Origin: a virus
IMG/VR virus record: IMGVR_UViG_3300042402_004691
Location: 1-61,670 of that record
DNA length: 61,670 bases
Direction: 5' to 3' (one strand)
Part shown: positions 28,084 through 38,279 of the stretch, in pieces
Layout of the letters: each line of letters opens with the position of its first letter
Numbering within the stretch: the stretch's first letter is position 1
Made by a program: the position numbers and the translations under genes
The notes under the pieces: generated by a model
What the model was told of the DNA's origin: nothing
Seen by the model: the letters and a program-made list of their open reading frames with translations, nothing else
Database searches by the model: none

Positions 28084-31000
28084 ATGGCTAGAATAAAAAA
28101 ATTTGGGGATACCCGATCGGAAAAATTATCAACATTTCAAACTTTTTTAGTAGATGATAATCCAAATTCTACTTATTTTAGAATTAGTGAATTCAAAGAC
28201 ACTTTTTCAGGTGGTAAAAATGGATTTCTTATAGAAGGATCTGAATTTCTAAAAGAAACTACTGAAATTAAAATTGAAATACTTGATGTTGAAGGTAACC
28301 CAATTTACTTTGAACCAGGAGATGGTATACCTGAATATTACGAAGGTGTATCCAAATTACTATCAGTTCACATATATGAGGATGTTCCGATAGGTATAGG
28401 TAAAATAACCATATTAGGTGAATTAAAAAATTATTTAGATAGCGGAGATGTTATTAGACCAATTCCTGATGATTGGAAAGGCTTGTATAATGTAAAGTGG
28501 GAAAGGGATTTCAAAATAAACCGATTACTATCTAACGAAGATAAAGTTAGGTTTTATAGAAGACCTGTAATTGAGATTGATGAAATTACTAGACCTATAT
28601 TTACTGCAACTCCTACAGAAATCCAACAGAGTGGAATTGTTAATGGATTACCAATAGTTCCAAATGCTGGAACTAGATTGACAGATTTTTCATTACCAAC
28701 ATCTTACTTACTTACAATTGCAGATAATTCAAATTGGACGGCATCGGTAGTTGGAAATCCAGTAGTGCTACCTAATTTGGGAGTTCAACTACAAAGTAGT
28801 GATGTTATTACAAATAAACAACTTACAGTAACAACTCCATATACTGTAAATGGAATTGTACAACCATTTTTTAATCAGCCATATACCGCGAGTTTTAATT
28901 ATTTAGAATTAGACTCTACATTGGGAACTGCGTTGAGTGGATCATTTGCTAAAATAAACATTACAGAATTAACTACTTTTGTTGGAGATGTAGCTAGGGT
29001 GAAGGTATTTAGAAAATCTCAATCCGAAGTATCCGATTTCCAATTTGTACAAGAAATACCATTGGAGTCTAATGAAATACTAATTGATTTAGAGTCATCA
29101 CAACGAAATCAGGAGTTATATGGATTATTCACTCCGTTTGTATTACAAAATTATTGGGTTACATCTTCTAACAATTTGACAATTGATTTTAATCAAGATT
29201 TTTTATATAACTCCGTAGAACTAAATAGTGTTGGTACTAATAGATTTTCTAGTGTAAAAGATGTTCCTATAAATTTGGGAATAGAATATACATTTGGATT
29301 TAATATTAGATTAGAAGAAAACATATCATCGCAAAATTCTTTGATAGTTTATTTAGAGGGTATTCGAAATGGTTTAACCACACGACAACCAATCGTAACA
29401 CTTCAGTCATCAAACGCTATTTTACAGAAATCAAATATAACTGCAAATTTTATAGCAGAAGGATTGGATAACGCTAAACTAATTTTTGAAGTAAGTGGTA
29501 ATGGTTGGTATATATCCGATGTTAGTTTAAGAGCATCTCAAGAAAGTTCATTTTCACCTGATGAGATTACATTTATACAACCTGTCCCTAGAACATTAGA
29601 AACTGAAACATTTGATTTCCGTTTTGAGTTTTATGACATAAACAACAACTACATACCTGTACTGGTAGAAAAAACAAAAACCTTTGATGGTGGTAACCTA
29701 AACCGAATAGCTAAACGATTGGAATTAGTACCATCTTCTTTATATTTTCAATTTGACTCTGGATCTGGAACGGGTAACCCGTTACCACCAAGTGCAATCT
29801 TTATAGATGTTGTTAAGGAGTTTTTGACAGGTTCAACTAATTTTACATCCCGTTCATTTGATTTGGATAATAATGAGTTATCTGCCTCCGTTTATATTGG
29901 AGAACAATATCCAGGTCTTTTAATAGATGAAGGAGATGACAGGTATAGATTGACAGTCCAAAACTTTACGGGTTCAAAAATTGATACCATAGTTCAATAT
30001 ATAGAATATGTTGCAGAATGTGAGGGTGTAAGTGATACTATTGTTATAACTAGAGTTAGTGATGGTAAGGGTGGAGTTAATTTTGAGATAAGACCTTATA
30101 GAGGAACTGTAATTAGAAACAGTGATGAATTCGCTACATTGGAAGTTCAAGCGGTTAGAATTGATGGTATAAATGAAACCAATTTAGTTAGTGGATTACC
30201 ATTAAATCAGTCTGATACTAAACTATTCGTACAATCGGGTTCTAATTATCTAACAATTACTGAAGCAAGTAGTTCTGGATTTTTATTAGGAGTTACCGCC
30301 GGAACAACAGGTTCTACTGAACTTGATTACAATCCAGTATTTAATAGAGATAGTATAGTTGGGCAATTAGTGCTTTACTTAATACCATCATCTTCCGTAA
30401 ATAGAGAAGAAAATATTGTATCAACACTAACCTTAACTGATATTTTGGATGGTTTGGATGCCGGATTTATTGAGTATGATATAGATGTGTTTACTATTAA
30501 CCCTCGTACTGAAACGATATTCACACCTGTATCCGCTAGTGTAACTGCATCTTATTATAGAAGAGGAACTAGTGAAAATCCAATATCAGCATCCGTTATT
30601 GTATATCCATCCATGTCCATAAACGAAGATTTTATACCTGAATTTTGGATGAACTATTTTACTGGAAGTATAAACTCTGATATTATTGTAAGTGGGTTTG
30701 ATGAATTAGGAAATTTAATGACTCCTGTATTACCTTCGAACTTTGTTGGAGATCCATTATTTCAAAACAAACAATTAACTTTAAGTTTTAATTACATAGA
30801 ACCATATACTTCGGAGAGTGTATTGGTGGAGCATACATTTAACATTATTCCAGAAGGAGTACCTGGACAAGATGCAATTATTTATGAAATAATACCTTCT
30901 AATGTGACATTAAATGCGAATGAAAGTGGAATTGTAACTAATTTCAATCCATCCGCAACCGAAATAAAAGTTAAGCAAGGATTTGATTATCTTGCATTTA

Positions 31001-34000
31001 CTGGAAGTGGAAAACCTGGAACTTTCTTCATATCATCCGCATCTGTTATCGGTAATAATGTAACTCCAGGTGAGGTTTATTTTGATAATACATATACACA
31101 ATCACTTTTGGTATCTGCTTCAACTGCGTTTGATGTACTTGCATTAAGTGGTAGTGTAGAATACCTAATAGAAGTTCATCCATTTTTCACATCTTCATTC
31201 TTTACACAAAGTTTAGTTCAACCATATATTAAAACATTTGATGGTGAAACTGCAAGGAGTGTTACACTACAGGCATCATCTAATATAGTTAACTTTGATG
31301 GGAACGGTATAGTGATATCACCAGAAGGAGATATTGTACTAACTGCTACCGCCTTTGGAGCAACTGGTTCTGTATTTTATCAATTCTATAGAAATGATAT
31401 ACCATATTCAACAGTTCAATCATCTAATATATTTGAGGTAGGATCAGGTGATGCTGCTCTAATAGGTGAAACCGCATTGTGGAGTGTAGAAATTAGAGAT
31501 GGTGGTGCGACATCGGTGGTAAGAGCGGAAGGTAGTGTAACTATTGCGGGTGTGCAAGGTGGTGCAGATGCATACAATGTTCAATTAACTAATGAAAACT
31601 CATCCGTAGTATCTAGTGTATTTGATGTCCTAACATTAAGTGGTAGTGGTACTGATATATTAGCTACAAAAGGAGATGTGGCGTTGCAAGCAGTAACTTC
31701 GTTTTCTTCACCAACATTTGATCAATTAGGAAGTGAGATACCAAATGGAGAATACAGAGTTAAAATTGCATCCAAACCTTCGTATATAACATTAGCAGGT
31801 GGATTGGTAAGTGGTAGTACAGTTCCAGTAGTAAGTGGTATAGCTAGAATTGGTGATATAACTGCATGGAGTACTCCTAGAGAAAATACAACTGCTCAAA
31901 TTGTGTATGAGGTTAATTTAGAAAACGGAAGAAGAACAACATTTAAGACACAATCCCTATCAGTTCAGTTCGAAGGAGCAATCGGTCCGGGTCTAATTAT
32001 GAGAGGAGTTTGGACTGGCTCTTTACAATACATATTTGATACTCCTAGTAAAAGAAGAGATAGTGTAATCTATCCAGGAGGTATAAATGAAACTTATTAT
32101 TGGGCATCATTGACATCTTCACTAAACCAACCACCTCCAACTATTGTGGGTGAGCCGAGTGAAGATCCGAGAGATGCGAATGAGTATTGGGAATACTTGG
32201 GTAAGGAAGAGTTTTTTGTTGCTGCTAAATTGGCAATTTTTGAGGAGTCCTTTGTTAAGAACACTATAAATGTTGGAAACAATCCTGGTAGTGCATTTGC
32301 TAATATCGTAATCGCTGGAGGTAGAATTGATCCTTATTTTGCAATAGGACAAAACGGAACTGTTGGATTGGATGGAGACCAGACTGGGAGTGGTATAATT
32401 GGTTATGACCGACCTGGTATTTTTATGGGTACATTTGATAGTGGTGGAACTAAAACTGCACGTTTCTCATTAAAAAATGGAGCCGGTGATAGATACATGC
32501 GTTGGAATGGTTCTGACTTAGAATTAAGTGGAGTATTGAATGCGGGTGGTATGAAATTAGGACCTGATGTAAGTGGGTCTAATGATGGATTATTCATTGG
32601 AGATACTAACTACTGGTATGACAATGGTAATTTTAAGGTAGGTGCTAGTAATAACTATATGGAATGGGATGGTTCTGCTTTAATAATAAAAGGTAGTATC
32701 AGGCAAACCGCAGCAGGGCAGCCAGAAGGAAGGGCATTGGGTGCGTGGAGTGCTAGCTTTGCATATTTAGTAAATGATATAGTATCACACAATGGTAGAA
32801 CTTGGTATTGTAAAGTAGCACATAATTCTGGAACTACACCTGATGATGAACCTTTAGTTGGTTCTAATTACACAACTTATTGGGAAATTGCAGCTGATGC
32901 GGGTACTTCGGGAACTGCCGGTGCGTCTGGAACAAGTGGTACAAATGGAGCGGCTGGGGCAGCTGGAGATCCTGGTCCAGGTGTAGTTTTTAGAGGTCCA
33001 TATTCTGCAAGTGAAAACTATTTTTATACTACAGCTAGAAGAGATATTGTAAGAGGAAGTGATGGTGCTTTTTATTTAGCAAATAATTTAGCAAAAAATG
33101 GATTAAATACTTGGCTTGACCCAACAACAACACCTGCCGATTGGACTGCATTTGGAGCACAATTTAGTTCTGTTGCAACTGATGTTTTATTAGCACAAGA
33201 TGCTACTATAACTAGGGGATTGGTTATGGGTGCAGGTGACGGTGGTTCATCGTTTATTAGAAGTTCTGGAGCAACTTCATTAACTACTGGCACTGGATTT
33301 TTTATGAGTAGTAGCGGAAATTTTAGATTTGGTGAAAGTATAAGTGATAGTGGTAATTTTGTTTATTGGGATGGCTCTCAATTGGAAGTAGGTGGTACAC
33401 TTAAAACACGAGGTGGGAATAGTGAATTAGGTAATTGGTTAGTAGATGATCTGGGAAGATTTAGAGACTCTGGTTCTAAACTTATATTAGATGCGGAACA
33501 AAAATCAATAAAAATAGCAAACTCCGCGGGAGAACTGAAACTGAGCGTTAGAACAGGTGCATTACAATCTTTGACGGGTGGTGCGGTTACCAACACACCA
33601 AATACAATAAGTAATTCCGCATTAACATATTCAACTAATCAAAGTTTTACACAAACATTTACAACAACTGCATTTAGTACAACATTAAATGCAGGACAAT
33701 ATAGCTATAATATAAATTCAACTTCAATGGCGGGTAGTATAACCCACTCATCTCCTACATCTGGATTTTTTACTATCAGCTATTTTTATCAAGTATTGAA
33801 TGCTTCAAACGAAAGTGTATCAACTATATCACTAGCATCCGGTACGAGTTTCGGAACAGGTGGTAGTATATTTGGTCAAAGTGGATTGAATGTAATAACT
33901 ATACCAGTAACTGGAACATATACAATAAGACCAGTATATGTTGTAACTGTAAGTTTTAGTTCTCCTGGTAATGTAACTTTTCCTATCCAAAGCTTTTCAC

Positions 34001-34734
34001 CTGGAACTGTTACATTTTCTCCTTCAACTAATTTTGCAGAATTAACTGACAGCGGACTTCAGGTTGTGAGTAGCAATAATAGATTTGTAAAATTAGAAAG
34101 AGGCGATGGTACTAGTGGATACGAAATTACAGCAAAAGGATTGTGTTATTTTGAGCAGTCTAATGTTAATAGTAGTACTACGGTTATTGCTATTGATGGG
34201 GATATAGTTCCTAATAATGTCATAACATCTTCATTGGGAAAGATTGGAAACCGATGGGAACAACTTCATATAAATGAAATATTTTCCCCATCATTACCAA
34301 CAACTGCAACTGCAGCTAATCTTAATATAGATACCACAGCTGGTACTACATTAGGAAGATTTAGACGTTCTACTTCATCCGAGCGGTATAAATTAAATAT
34401 TGAAGATTTGGACAAACCATTAGTTGATAATTCAATAATGAATTTGAGACCTGTTTGGTATAGAAGTAATCCAGATACTACTGTTGATAGACCTGATTGG
34501 AGTTATATTGGATTAATCGCCGAAGAAGTTGCTGAAATTGAACCTAGATTAGTTCAATATAATATAACAACTGGTTCAAACGGTCAGGAAGTTTTGATAC
34601 CAGAGAGTGTTCAATATGATAGAATTGGAGTATTGTTATTATCGCATATACAATCTCAAACAAAAATAATAGATGAACTTTCTAAAAAAGTAAATGATTT
34701 AGAATTGTCGATAAGTAGTTCAAATAATTTATAA
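28084..34734 (+). CDS. giant tail fibre with collagen-like segment and peptidase S74 chaperone
   Basis: 2216 residues, the largest gene here. Residues 1-1500 are strand-rich, apparently many immunoglobulin-like or fibre repeats (ASVTASYYRRG, VTLQASSNIV). About 1550-1600 is a small carbohydrate-binding-like module (LVNDIVSHNGRTWYCKVAHN), about 1605-1635 a collagen-like stretch (GTSGTAGASGTSGTNGAAG). The C-terminus, about 2090-2216, is an intramolecular chaperone (peptidase S74): SSERYKLNI with Ser2098 and Lys2103 as likely dyad, then YIGLIAEEV and a coiled coil. Such domains trimerise the fibre and cut themselves off, here probably just before Ser2098. It is the presumed receptor-binding fibre and lies next to the sugar cassette. 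Confidence 0.85.
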   Translation: MARIKKFGDTRSEKLSTFQTFLVDDNPNSTYFRISEFKDTFSGGKNGFLIEGSEFLKETTEIKIEILDVEGNPIYFEPGDGIPEYYEGVSKLLSVHIYEDVPIGIGKITILGELKNYLDSGDVIRPIPDDWKGLYNVKWERDFKINRLLSNEDKVRFYRRPVIEIDEITRPIFTATPTEIQQSGIVNGLPIVPNAGTRLTDFSLPTSYLLTIADNSNWTASVVGNPVVLPNLGVQLQSSDVITNKQLTVTTPYTVNGIVQPFFNQPYTASFNYLELDSTLGTALSGSFAKINITELTTFVGDVARVKVFRKSQSEVSDFQFVQEIPLESNEILIDLESSQRNQELYGLFTPFVLQNYWVTSSNNLTIDFNQDFLYNSVELNSVGTNRFSSVKDVPINLGIEYTFGFNIRLEENISSQNSLIVYLEGIRNGLTTRQPIVTLQSSNAILQKSNITANFIAEGLDNAKLIFEVSGNGWYISDVSLRASQESSFSPDEITFIQPVPRTLETETFDFRFEFYDINNNYIPVLVEKTKTFDGGNLNRIAKRLELVPSSLYFQFDSGSGTGNPLPPSAIFIDVVKEFLTGSTNFTSRSFDLDNNELSASVYIGEQYPGLLIDEGDDRYRLTVQNFTGSKIDTIVQYIEYVAECEGVSDTIVITRVSDGKGGVNFEIRPYRGTVIRNSDEFATLEVQAVRIDGINETNLVSGLPLNQSDTKLFVQSGSNYLTITEASSSGFLLGVTAGTTGSTELDYNPVFNRDSIVGQLVLYLIPSSSVNREENIVSTLTLTDILDGLDAGFIEYDIDVFTINPRTETIFTPVSASVTASYYRRGTSENPISASVIVYPSMSINEDFIPEFWMNYFTGSINSDIIVSGFDELGNLMTPVLPSNFVGDPLFQNKQLTLSFNYIEPYTSESVLVEHTFNIIPEGVPGQDAIIYEIIPSNVTLNANESGIVTNFNPSATEIKVKQGFDYLAFTGSGKPGTFFISSASVIGNNVTPGEVYFDNTYTQSLLVSASTAFDVLALSGSVEYLIEVHPFFTSSFFTQSLVQPYIKTFDGETARSVTLQASSNIVNFDGNGIVISPEGDIVLTATAFGATGSVFYQFYRNDIPYSTVQSSNIFEVGSGDAALIGETALWSVEIRDGGATSVVRAEGSVTIAGVQGGADAYNVQLTNENSSVVSSVFDVLTLSGSGTDILATKGDVALQAVTSFSSPTFDQLGSEIPNGEYRVKIASKPSYITLAGGLVSGSTVPVVSGIARIGDITAWSTPRENTTAQIVYEVNLENGRRTTFKTQSLSVQFEGAIGPGLIMRGVWTGSLQYIFDTPSKRRDSVIYPGGINETYYWASLTSSLNQPPPTIVGEPSEDPRDANEYWEYLGKEEFFVAAKLAIFEESFVKNTINVGNNPGSAFANIVIAGGRIDPYFAIGQNGTVGLDGDQTGSGIIGYDRPGIFMGTFDSGGTKTARFSLKNGAGDRYMRWNGSDLELSGVLNAGGMKLGPDVSGSNDGLFIGDTNYWYDNGNFKVGASNNYMEWDGSALIIKGSIRQTAAGQPEGRALGAWSASFAYLVNDIVSHNGRTWYCKVAHNSGTTPDDEPLVGSNYTTYWEIAADAGTSGTAGASGTSGTNGAAGAAGDPGPGVVFRGPYSASENYFYTTARRDIVRGSDGAFYLANNLAKNGLNTWLDPTTTPADWTAFGAQFSSVATDVLLAQDATITRGLVMGAGDGGSSFIRSSGATSLTTGTGFFMSSSGNFRFGESISDSGNFVYWDGSQLEVGGTLKTRGGNSELGNWLVDDLGRFRDSGSKLILDAEQKSIKIANSAGELKLSVRTGALQSLTGGAVTNTPNTISNSALTYSTNQSFTQTFTTTAFSTTLNAGQYSYNINSTSMAGSITHSSPTSGFFTISYFYQVLNASNESVSTISLASGTSFGTGGSIFGQSGLNVITIPVTGTYTIRPVYVVTVSFSSPGNVTFPIQSFSPGTVTFSPSTNFAELTDSGLQVVSSNNRFVKLERGDGTSGYEITAKGLCYFEQSNVNSSTTVIAIDGDIVPNNVITSSLGKIGNRWEQLHINEIFSPSLPTTATAANLNIDTTAGTTLGRFRRSTSSERYKLNIEDLDKPLVDNSIMNLRPVWYRSNPDTTVDRPDWSYIGLIAEEVAEIEPRLVQYNITTGSNGQEVLIPESVQYDRIGVLLLSHIQSQTKIIDELSKKVNDLELSISSSNNL

Positions 34735-34748
34735 CAATTAAAATAATA

Positions 34749-34758
34749 TATATTTATA
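34749..34758 (+). promoter_or_regulatory. late promoter box
   Basis: Exact TATATTTATA, 24 nt before the ATG at 34783. Confidence 0.7.
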
Positions 34759-34782
34759 TATACAAATAAAACAAAAAAGTTT

Positions 34783-35064
34783 ATGACACAAATTAAAGAA
34801 GTATTACAAACTGAAGTAATTGAAAAATTAAAATTCAACCAAGCTCAAGCAAACGAAGCGGTGGTAAATTTAGGACAAATTGAATTGAGAATTATTGATT
34901 TGAAAGATGAGTTAGATGCAGTTCAACAATTTAAAGAAGATGTTCTAAAATCTTATAGAACCGCAGTTGATACAATCAATACCGAACTTAAAGTATTGGA
35001 AGAAAAATATCCAAACGGTGAAGTTGATTTGAATGAAGGGGTTGTCATTTTCGAAAAAGAATAA
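34783..35064 (+). CDS. coiled-coil protein, paralogue A
   Basis: 93 residues, almost wholly helical with heptad spacing (NLGQIELRIIDLKDELDAVQ). It ends LEEKYPNGEVDLNEGVVIFE, which matches the end of the 39817 gene (LQEKYPGGRINLQEGTIQYQ). Both have exact late promoters and flank the sugar cassette. The shared K-Y-P-x-G-x-[VI]-[DN]-L-x-E-G ending is the clearest signature. Role unknown; a small virion or assembly protein is plausible given late expression. Confidence 0.65.
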   Translation: MTQIKEVLQTEVIEKLKFNQAQANEAVVNLGQIELRIIDLKDELDAVQQFKEDVLKSYRTAVDTINTELKVLEEKYPNGEVDLNEGVVIFEKE

Positions 35065-35073
35065 ATAAATAAC

Positions 35074-35104
35074 TAGGAATTGTAACAAATTTTTACTATA
35101 TTTG
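35074..35104 (+). promoter_or_regulatory. Bacteroidota-type promoter of the sugar cassette
   Basis: TATATTTG at 35097-35104, with TAGGAA at 35074-35079 in the -33 position (TAG in place of TTG, 20-nt gap). ATG of the first cassette gene at 35120. An 11-bp inverted repeat covers the -7 box. Confidence 0.65.
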
Positions 35105-35110
35105 TTACAA
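35080..35110. promoter_or_regulatory. perfect inverted repeat over the cassette promoter (operator candidate)
   Basis: TTGTAACAAAT (35080-35090) and ATTTGTTACAA (35100-35110), 11 of 11 complementary, 9-nt spacer. The right arm overlaps the -7 box. It could be a repressor site or a terminator-like hairpin, but no clean T-run follows. Confidence 0.6.
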
Positions 35111-35119
35111 AGTATTTTT

Positions 35120-36763
35120 ATGAAAAAAAGGTTACTATACATCTGCCCACACTTATCCACTGGTGGGCAACCACAATATGTTTACAAACAAATAGAAAGT
35201 TTCAAAGATGAATTTGAAATCCAAGTTGTAGAAATACATAATAGTGGAGGAACTGCATTTGTGGTTCAAAAAAATAGAATAAAAAACACAGTACCACTTC
35301 ATACATTGGGTGAAGATAAAAATGATGTGTTAAAGGTAATAGAAAACTTTTCACCTCATATTATTCACTTTCACGAAATTCCACAATTCGATTTATCGCA
35401 CGAAACATTAGATGTTATATTCAGTGAGAATAGAAATTATCACATAGTAGTAACAACACATGGTTCATTGACTAATCCAGATGAGATAATTTATCAACCT
35501 GATAGATATGTTTTAGTTAGTGAGTGGAGTAAAAGAAAGTTTGAAGGATTGGGTATCGAAACTGATGTGTGGCAATATCCAATTGAAAACTATGCATTTG
35601 ATAAAGCCGAAGCTAGAAAAAAGCTGGGGTTTGAAGATGATTGGAAACACGTCTTAAATGTAGGTTTATTCGCTCCTGGTAAAAATCAAAAAGAAATATT
35701 TGATATAGCTAGAGAATTAGAACAATACAAAATAAAGTTTCACTTCGTAGGAAATCAGGCAATGAACTTTGAACATTATTGGAAACCACTATTGGATACA
35801 AAGCCTGATAATTGTATAGTGTGGGGGGAGCGAAACGATGTTGATACTTTCTACGCGGCATCCGATATCTTTTATTTTTCATCTATATTGGAATTAAACC
35901 CATTATCCATAAAAGAAGCATTATCATATAAACTACCATCACTATTCCGTAGATTACACACTTATTTAGATACCTACGATAACAACCGATTAGTACACTA
36001 TATTACTAACGATTTGGGTGATACTAAAAATAGATTGTTGAAATTGTTAGGATTGGAAACTACAAAGAGTGTAAAACCTAAAATACAGATAAAGCATCTA
36101 TTGACGAGACCTGATGATGAAAGGGAAATGTTGAGTATGAAATCCATAAGCACTTTACAGAGATATGGGATAAATTATCAACCAATCGTTAATCAAGTAT
36201 ATGAGGGATTGGCTCCTGCTGAAAATTGTAGAAGACCTGAGCATATTAGTAAAGATAATAAACCAGGAGAATTATATCCTGGCGCTGGGTTAGGTTGGAT
36301 GACAGGTAGACATTACGGGTGCTATCTTGCACATAGAGGAGCATTGGAAACAATCGACAGTGAATATGATTACACGCTAATCTTTGAGGCAGATGCGTAT
36401 GTACATTCAACAATGGATGAGTTTGTGGATATTATATACAAAGGGTGTGAAATTATGGAAAGAGATGATGTTTATTTCCTATCCTTTGCGGATAATCCAT
36501 CTAGATACAAAGAGAGGATTAATGAATACTTTTCTAAAACAGGTTCTAATCAAGACCTTGCCCACGCTTATATTGTGAGAAATAAAGATAAAGAATGGTG
36601 GATGGAACGATTAAAAGATTGTGGATGGGATGTGGGAGACCTTTGGTACAATCATGTATTTGCAAATCATCCTAAACCTCGATACACAACAAATAAAGTT
36701 TATTCTAATCAGGGTGCTGGGTATTCTTTGTTAGATGAGACTATAAAAAAATGGGAGTTATGA
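35120..36763 (+). CDS. two-domain glycosyltransferase (GT4-like plus GT25-like)
   Basis: 547 residues from ATG 35120. An upstream in-frame ATG at 35102 falls inside the -7 box and cannot be used from that promoter. Residues 1-310 are a GT-B, GT4-like fold: LLYICPHLSTGGQPQYVYKQ, VTTHGSL, VLNVGLFAPGKNQKEI, then a C-terminal lobe with EALSYKLPSLF. Residues about 330-547 look like a GT25-type transferase: GRHYGCYLAHRGALETI, LIFEADAYV with Glu423/Asp425 in place of the EDD site. So one chain may add two sugars in series. It opens an operon in which every following gene overlaps its predecessor by ATGA. Confidence 0.75.
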   Translation: MKKRLLYICPHLSTGGQPQYVYKQIESFKDEFEIQVVEIHNSGGTAFVVQKNRIKNTVPLHTLGEDKNDVLKVIENFSPHIIHFHEIPQFDLSHETLDVIFSENRNYHIVVTTHGSLTNPDEIIYQPDRYVLVSEWSKRKFEGLGIETDVWQYPIENYAFDKAEARKKLGFEDDWKHVLNVGLFAPGKNQKEIFDIARELEQYKIKFHFVGNQAMNFEHYWKPLLDTKPDNCIVWGERNDVDTFYAASDIFYFSSILELNPLSIKEALSYKLPSLFRRLHTYLDTYDNNRLVHYITNDLGDTKNRLLKLLGLETTKSVKPKIQIKHLLTRPDDEREMLSMKSISTLQRYGINYQPIVNQVYEGLAPAENCRRPEHISKDNKPGELYPGAGLGWMTGRHYGCYLAHRGALETIDSEYDYTLIFEADAYVHSTMDEFVDIIYKGCEIMERDDVYFLSFADNPSRYKERINEYFSKTGSNQDLAHAYIVRNKDKEWWMERLKDCGWDVGDLWYNHVFANHPKPRYTTNKVYSNQGAGYSLLDETIKKWEL

Positions 36764-37899
36764 TATACGATAATTTAGTTAAAAACGAAAACAATAAAGT
36801 AGTACCTAAAAATACTATAAACATAAACTTTGTAAAGGGTGCGTTTGTTGAAGTTAAAGGTTCTAAGGAAGCAAATTATAGGATACGATTTGTAAATAAC
36901 ATAACTGGTGAGATGCCTTACGAAACTACTATTAGAAATAATATGTGGACTAGATGTACCATTGAATATTTTATAGAGTGGAGAATTGAGGTATATGAAA
37001 ACGAAGAGAGAATACATACCCATATTTACAATGCAGCTGATAAAAGAGTTTATATAGCATTTGACTCTAAAGCGTTAGGTGATACGATGGCATGGATACC
37101 TTATGTTGATGAGTTTAGAAAACAACATAAGTGTGAGGTTATATGCTCTACCTTTATGAACGAATTGTTTGTGGATACCTATCCTGAAATAGAGTTCGTA
37201 AAACCAGGTGTGGGAGTAAATAATCTCTATGCTATGTATTCATTGGGATTGTTCTATACTGAAGATGGTAGTATCAACAAACAAAAGAACCCAACCGATC
37301 CAAAATATCAACCAATGCAAAAAATGGCAACCGATATATTGGGAGTACAATACGAAGAGATAAGACCTAAGTTAAAGTACAATAAGTTAGATAGAAAAAA
37401 ACAAATCGCTATTGGTATACATGGAACTGCTCAATCTAAGTATTGGAATAACCCTACTGGATGGCAAGATGTTGTAGACTGGTTAAATCGTAAAGGGTAT
37501 AATGTAAAACTTATATCCAGAGAAGGAGATGGGTATATGGGTAATCGTCATCCAAAAGGAATTACTAGATTACAATCGGGTTCCATAGAGGGTGTTATAG
37601 ATGAATTAAAGAGTTCTGAGATGTTTATAGGTATCGGTAGTGGGTTGAGTTGGTTGAGTTGGGGATTGGGTGTTAAAACCGTTCTTATTAGTGGATTTTC
37701 GTATGACTGGGCAGAGATGCGGGACTGTATTCGTATATCTCCACCAAAAGGAAAATGTGAAGGTTGCTTTAACCGATTGAGATTAGATGCGGGTGATTGG
37801 AATTGGTGTCCCGATCACAAAGGAACTCAAAGACAATTTGAGTGTACTAAATCCATAACCTCTGAGATGATAATAAAAGAATTGGAAAAGGTACTATGA
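36760..37899 (+). CDS. BAHT-type protein O-heptosyltransferase
   Basis: 379 residues from ATG 36760, which overlaps the previous stop (ATGA). The N-terminal 90 residues (NFVKGAFVEVKGSKEANYRI, NNMWTRCTIEYFIEWRIEVY) and the following YIAFDSKALGDTMAWIPYVD match the autotransporter heptosyltransferase family (Aah, TibC). The GT9-like half has IGIHGTAQSKYWNNPTGWQD and GIGSGLSWLSWGLG. The iron-finger cysteines of that family appear as Cys333-x2-Cys336, Cys350 and Cys362. Known members use ADP-heptose to glycosylate serines of beta-solenoid adhesins. With HldE-like genes downstream, heptose transfer to a protein, perhaps the neighbouring fibre, is the best inference. Confidence 0.82.
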   Translation: MIYDNLVKNENNKVVPKNTININFVKGAFVEVKGSKEANYRIRFVNNITGEMPYETTIRNNMWTRCTIEYFIEWRIEVYENEERIHTHIYNAADKRVYIAFDSKALGDTMAWIPYVDEFRKQHKCEVICSTFMNELFVDTYPEIEFVKPGVGVNNLYAMYSLGLFYTEDGSINKQKNPTDPKYQPMQKMATDILGVQYEEIRPKLKYNKLDRKKQIAIGIHGTAQSKYWNNPTGWQDVVDWLNRKGYNVKLISREGDGYMGNRHPKGITRLQSGSIEGVIDELKSSEMFIGIGSGLSWLSWGLGVKTVLISGFSYDWAEMRDCIRISPPKGKCEGCFNRLRLDAGDWNWCPDHKGTQRQFECTKSITSEMIIKELEKVL

Positions 37900-38279
37900 G
37901 GATTTGGATAAATGGTTGTTTTGATGTTCTTCACTATGGTCATTTTCGTATGATAGAATATGCTGCATCTTTAGGTGAGATGCTGGTAATCGGAATTGAC
38001 TCGGATGAAAGGGTTAAAAAAATGAAAGGAGAGGATAGACCATTCCATACAGAAACACAGCGTAAGTTTAATTTAATGCAACTCAAAGGGGTTAGTAATG
38101 TTGTGATATTTGATAGTGATGAGATGTTAAGAAGTCAAATTGAATTATACAAACCAAACATATTCGTAATCGGAAGCGATTATACAAACAAACCTATTAT
38201 TGGAGGAAACCACGCAGATGAAATTCGTTTTTTCGATAGGATAAAAGATTTTAGTACAACAAAAATATTAAAAAAATGA
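37896..38279 (+). CDS. HldE C-domain-like nucleotidyltransferase (RfaE2-like)
   Basis: 127 residues, the size of a single cytidylyltransferase-fold domain. GCFDVLHYGHFRMIEYA contains the HxGH signature in the form H-Y-G-H, then IGIDSDERVKKMKGEDRP, FVIGSDYTNKPI and a C-terminal DFSTTKILKK that closely parallels the end of HldE/RfaE. HldE's C-domain joins AMP to heptose-1-phosphate. TagD-type glycerol-phosphate enzymes are the main alternative, but FSTTxIxKK favours HldE. Start and stop both overlap neighbours by 4 nt. Confidence 0.78.
   Translation: MRIWINGCFDVLHYGHFRMIEYAASLGEMLVIGIDSDERVKKMKGEDRPFHTETQRKFNLMQLKGVSNVVIFDSDEMLRSQIELYKPNIFVIGSDYTNKPIIGGNHADEIRFFDRIKDFSTTKILKK

Noticed and set aside
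35102-35119. Upstream ATG extending the glycosyltransferase by six residues
   Set aside because: It overlaps the -7 box (35097-35104), so a transcript from that promoter cannot contain it.
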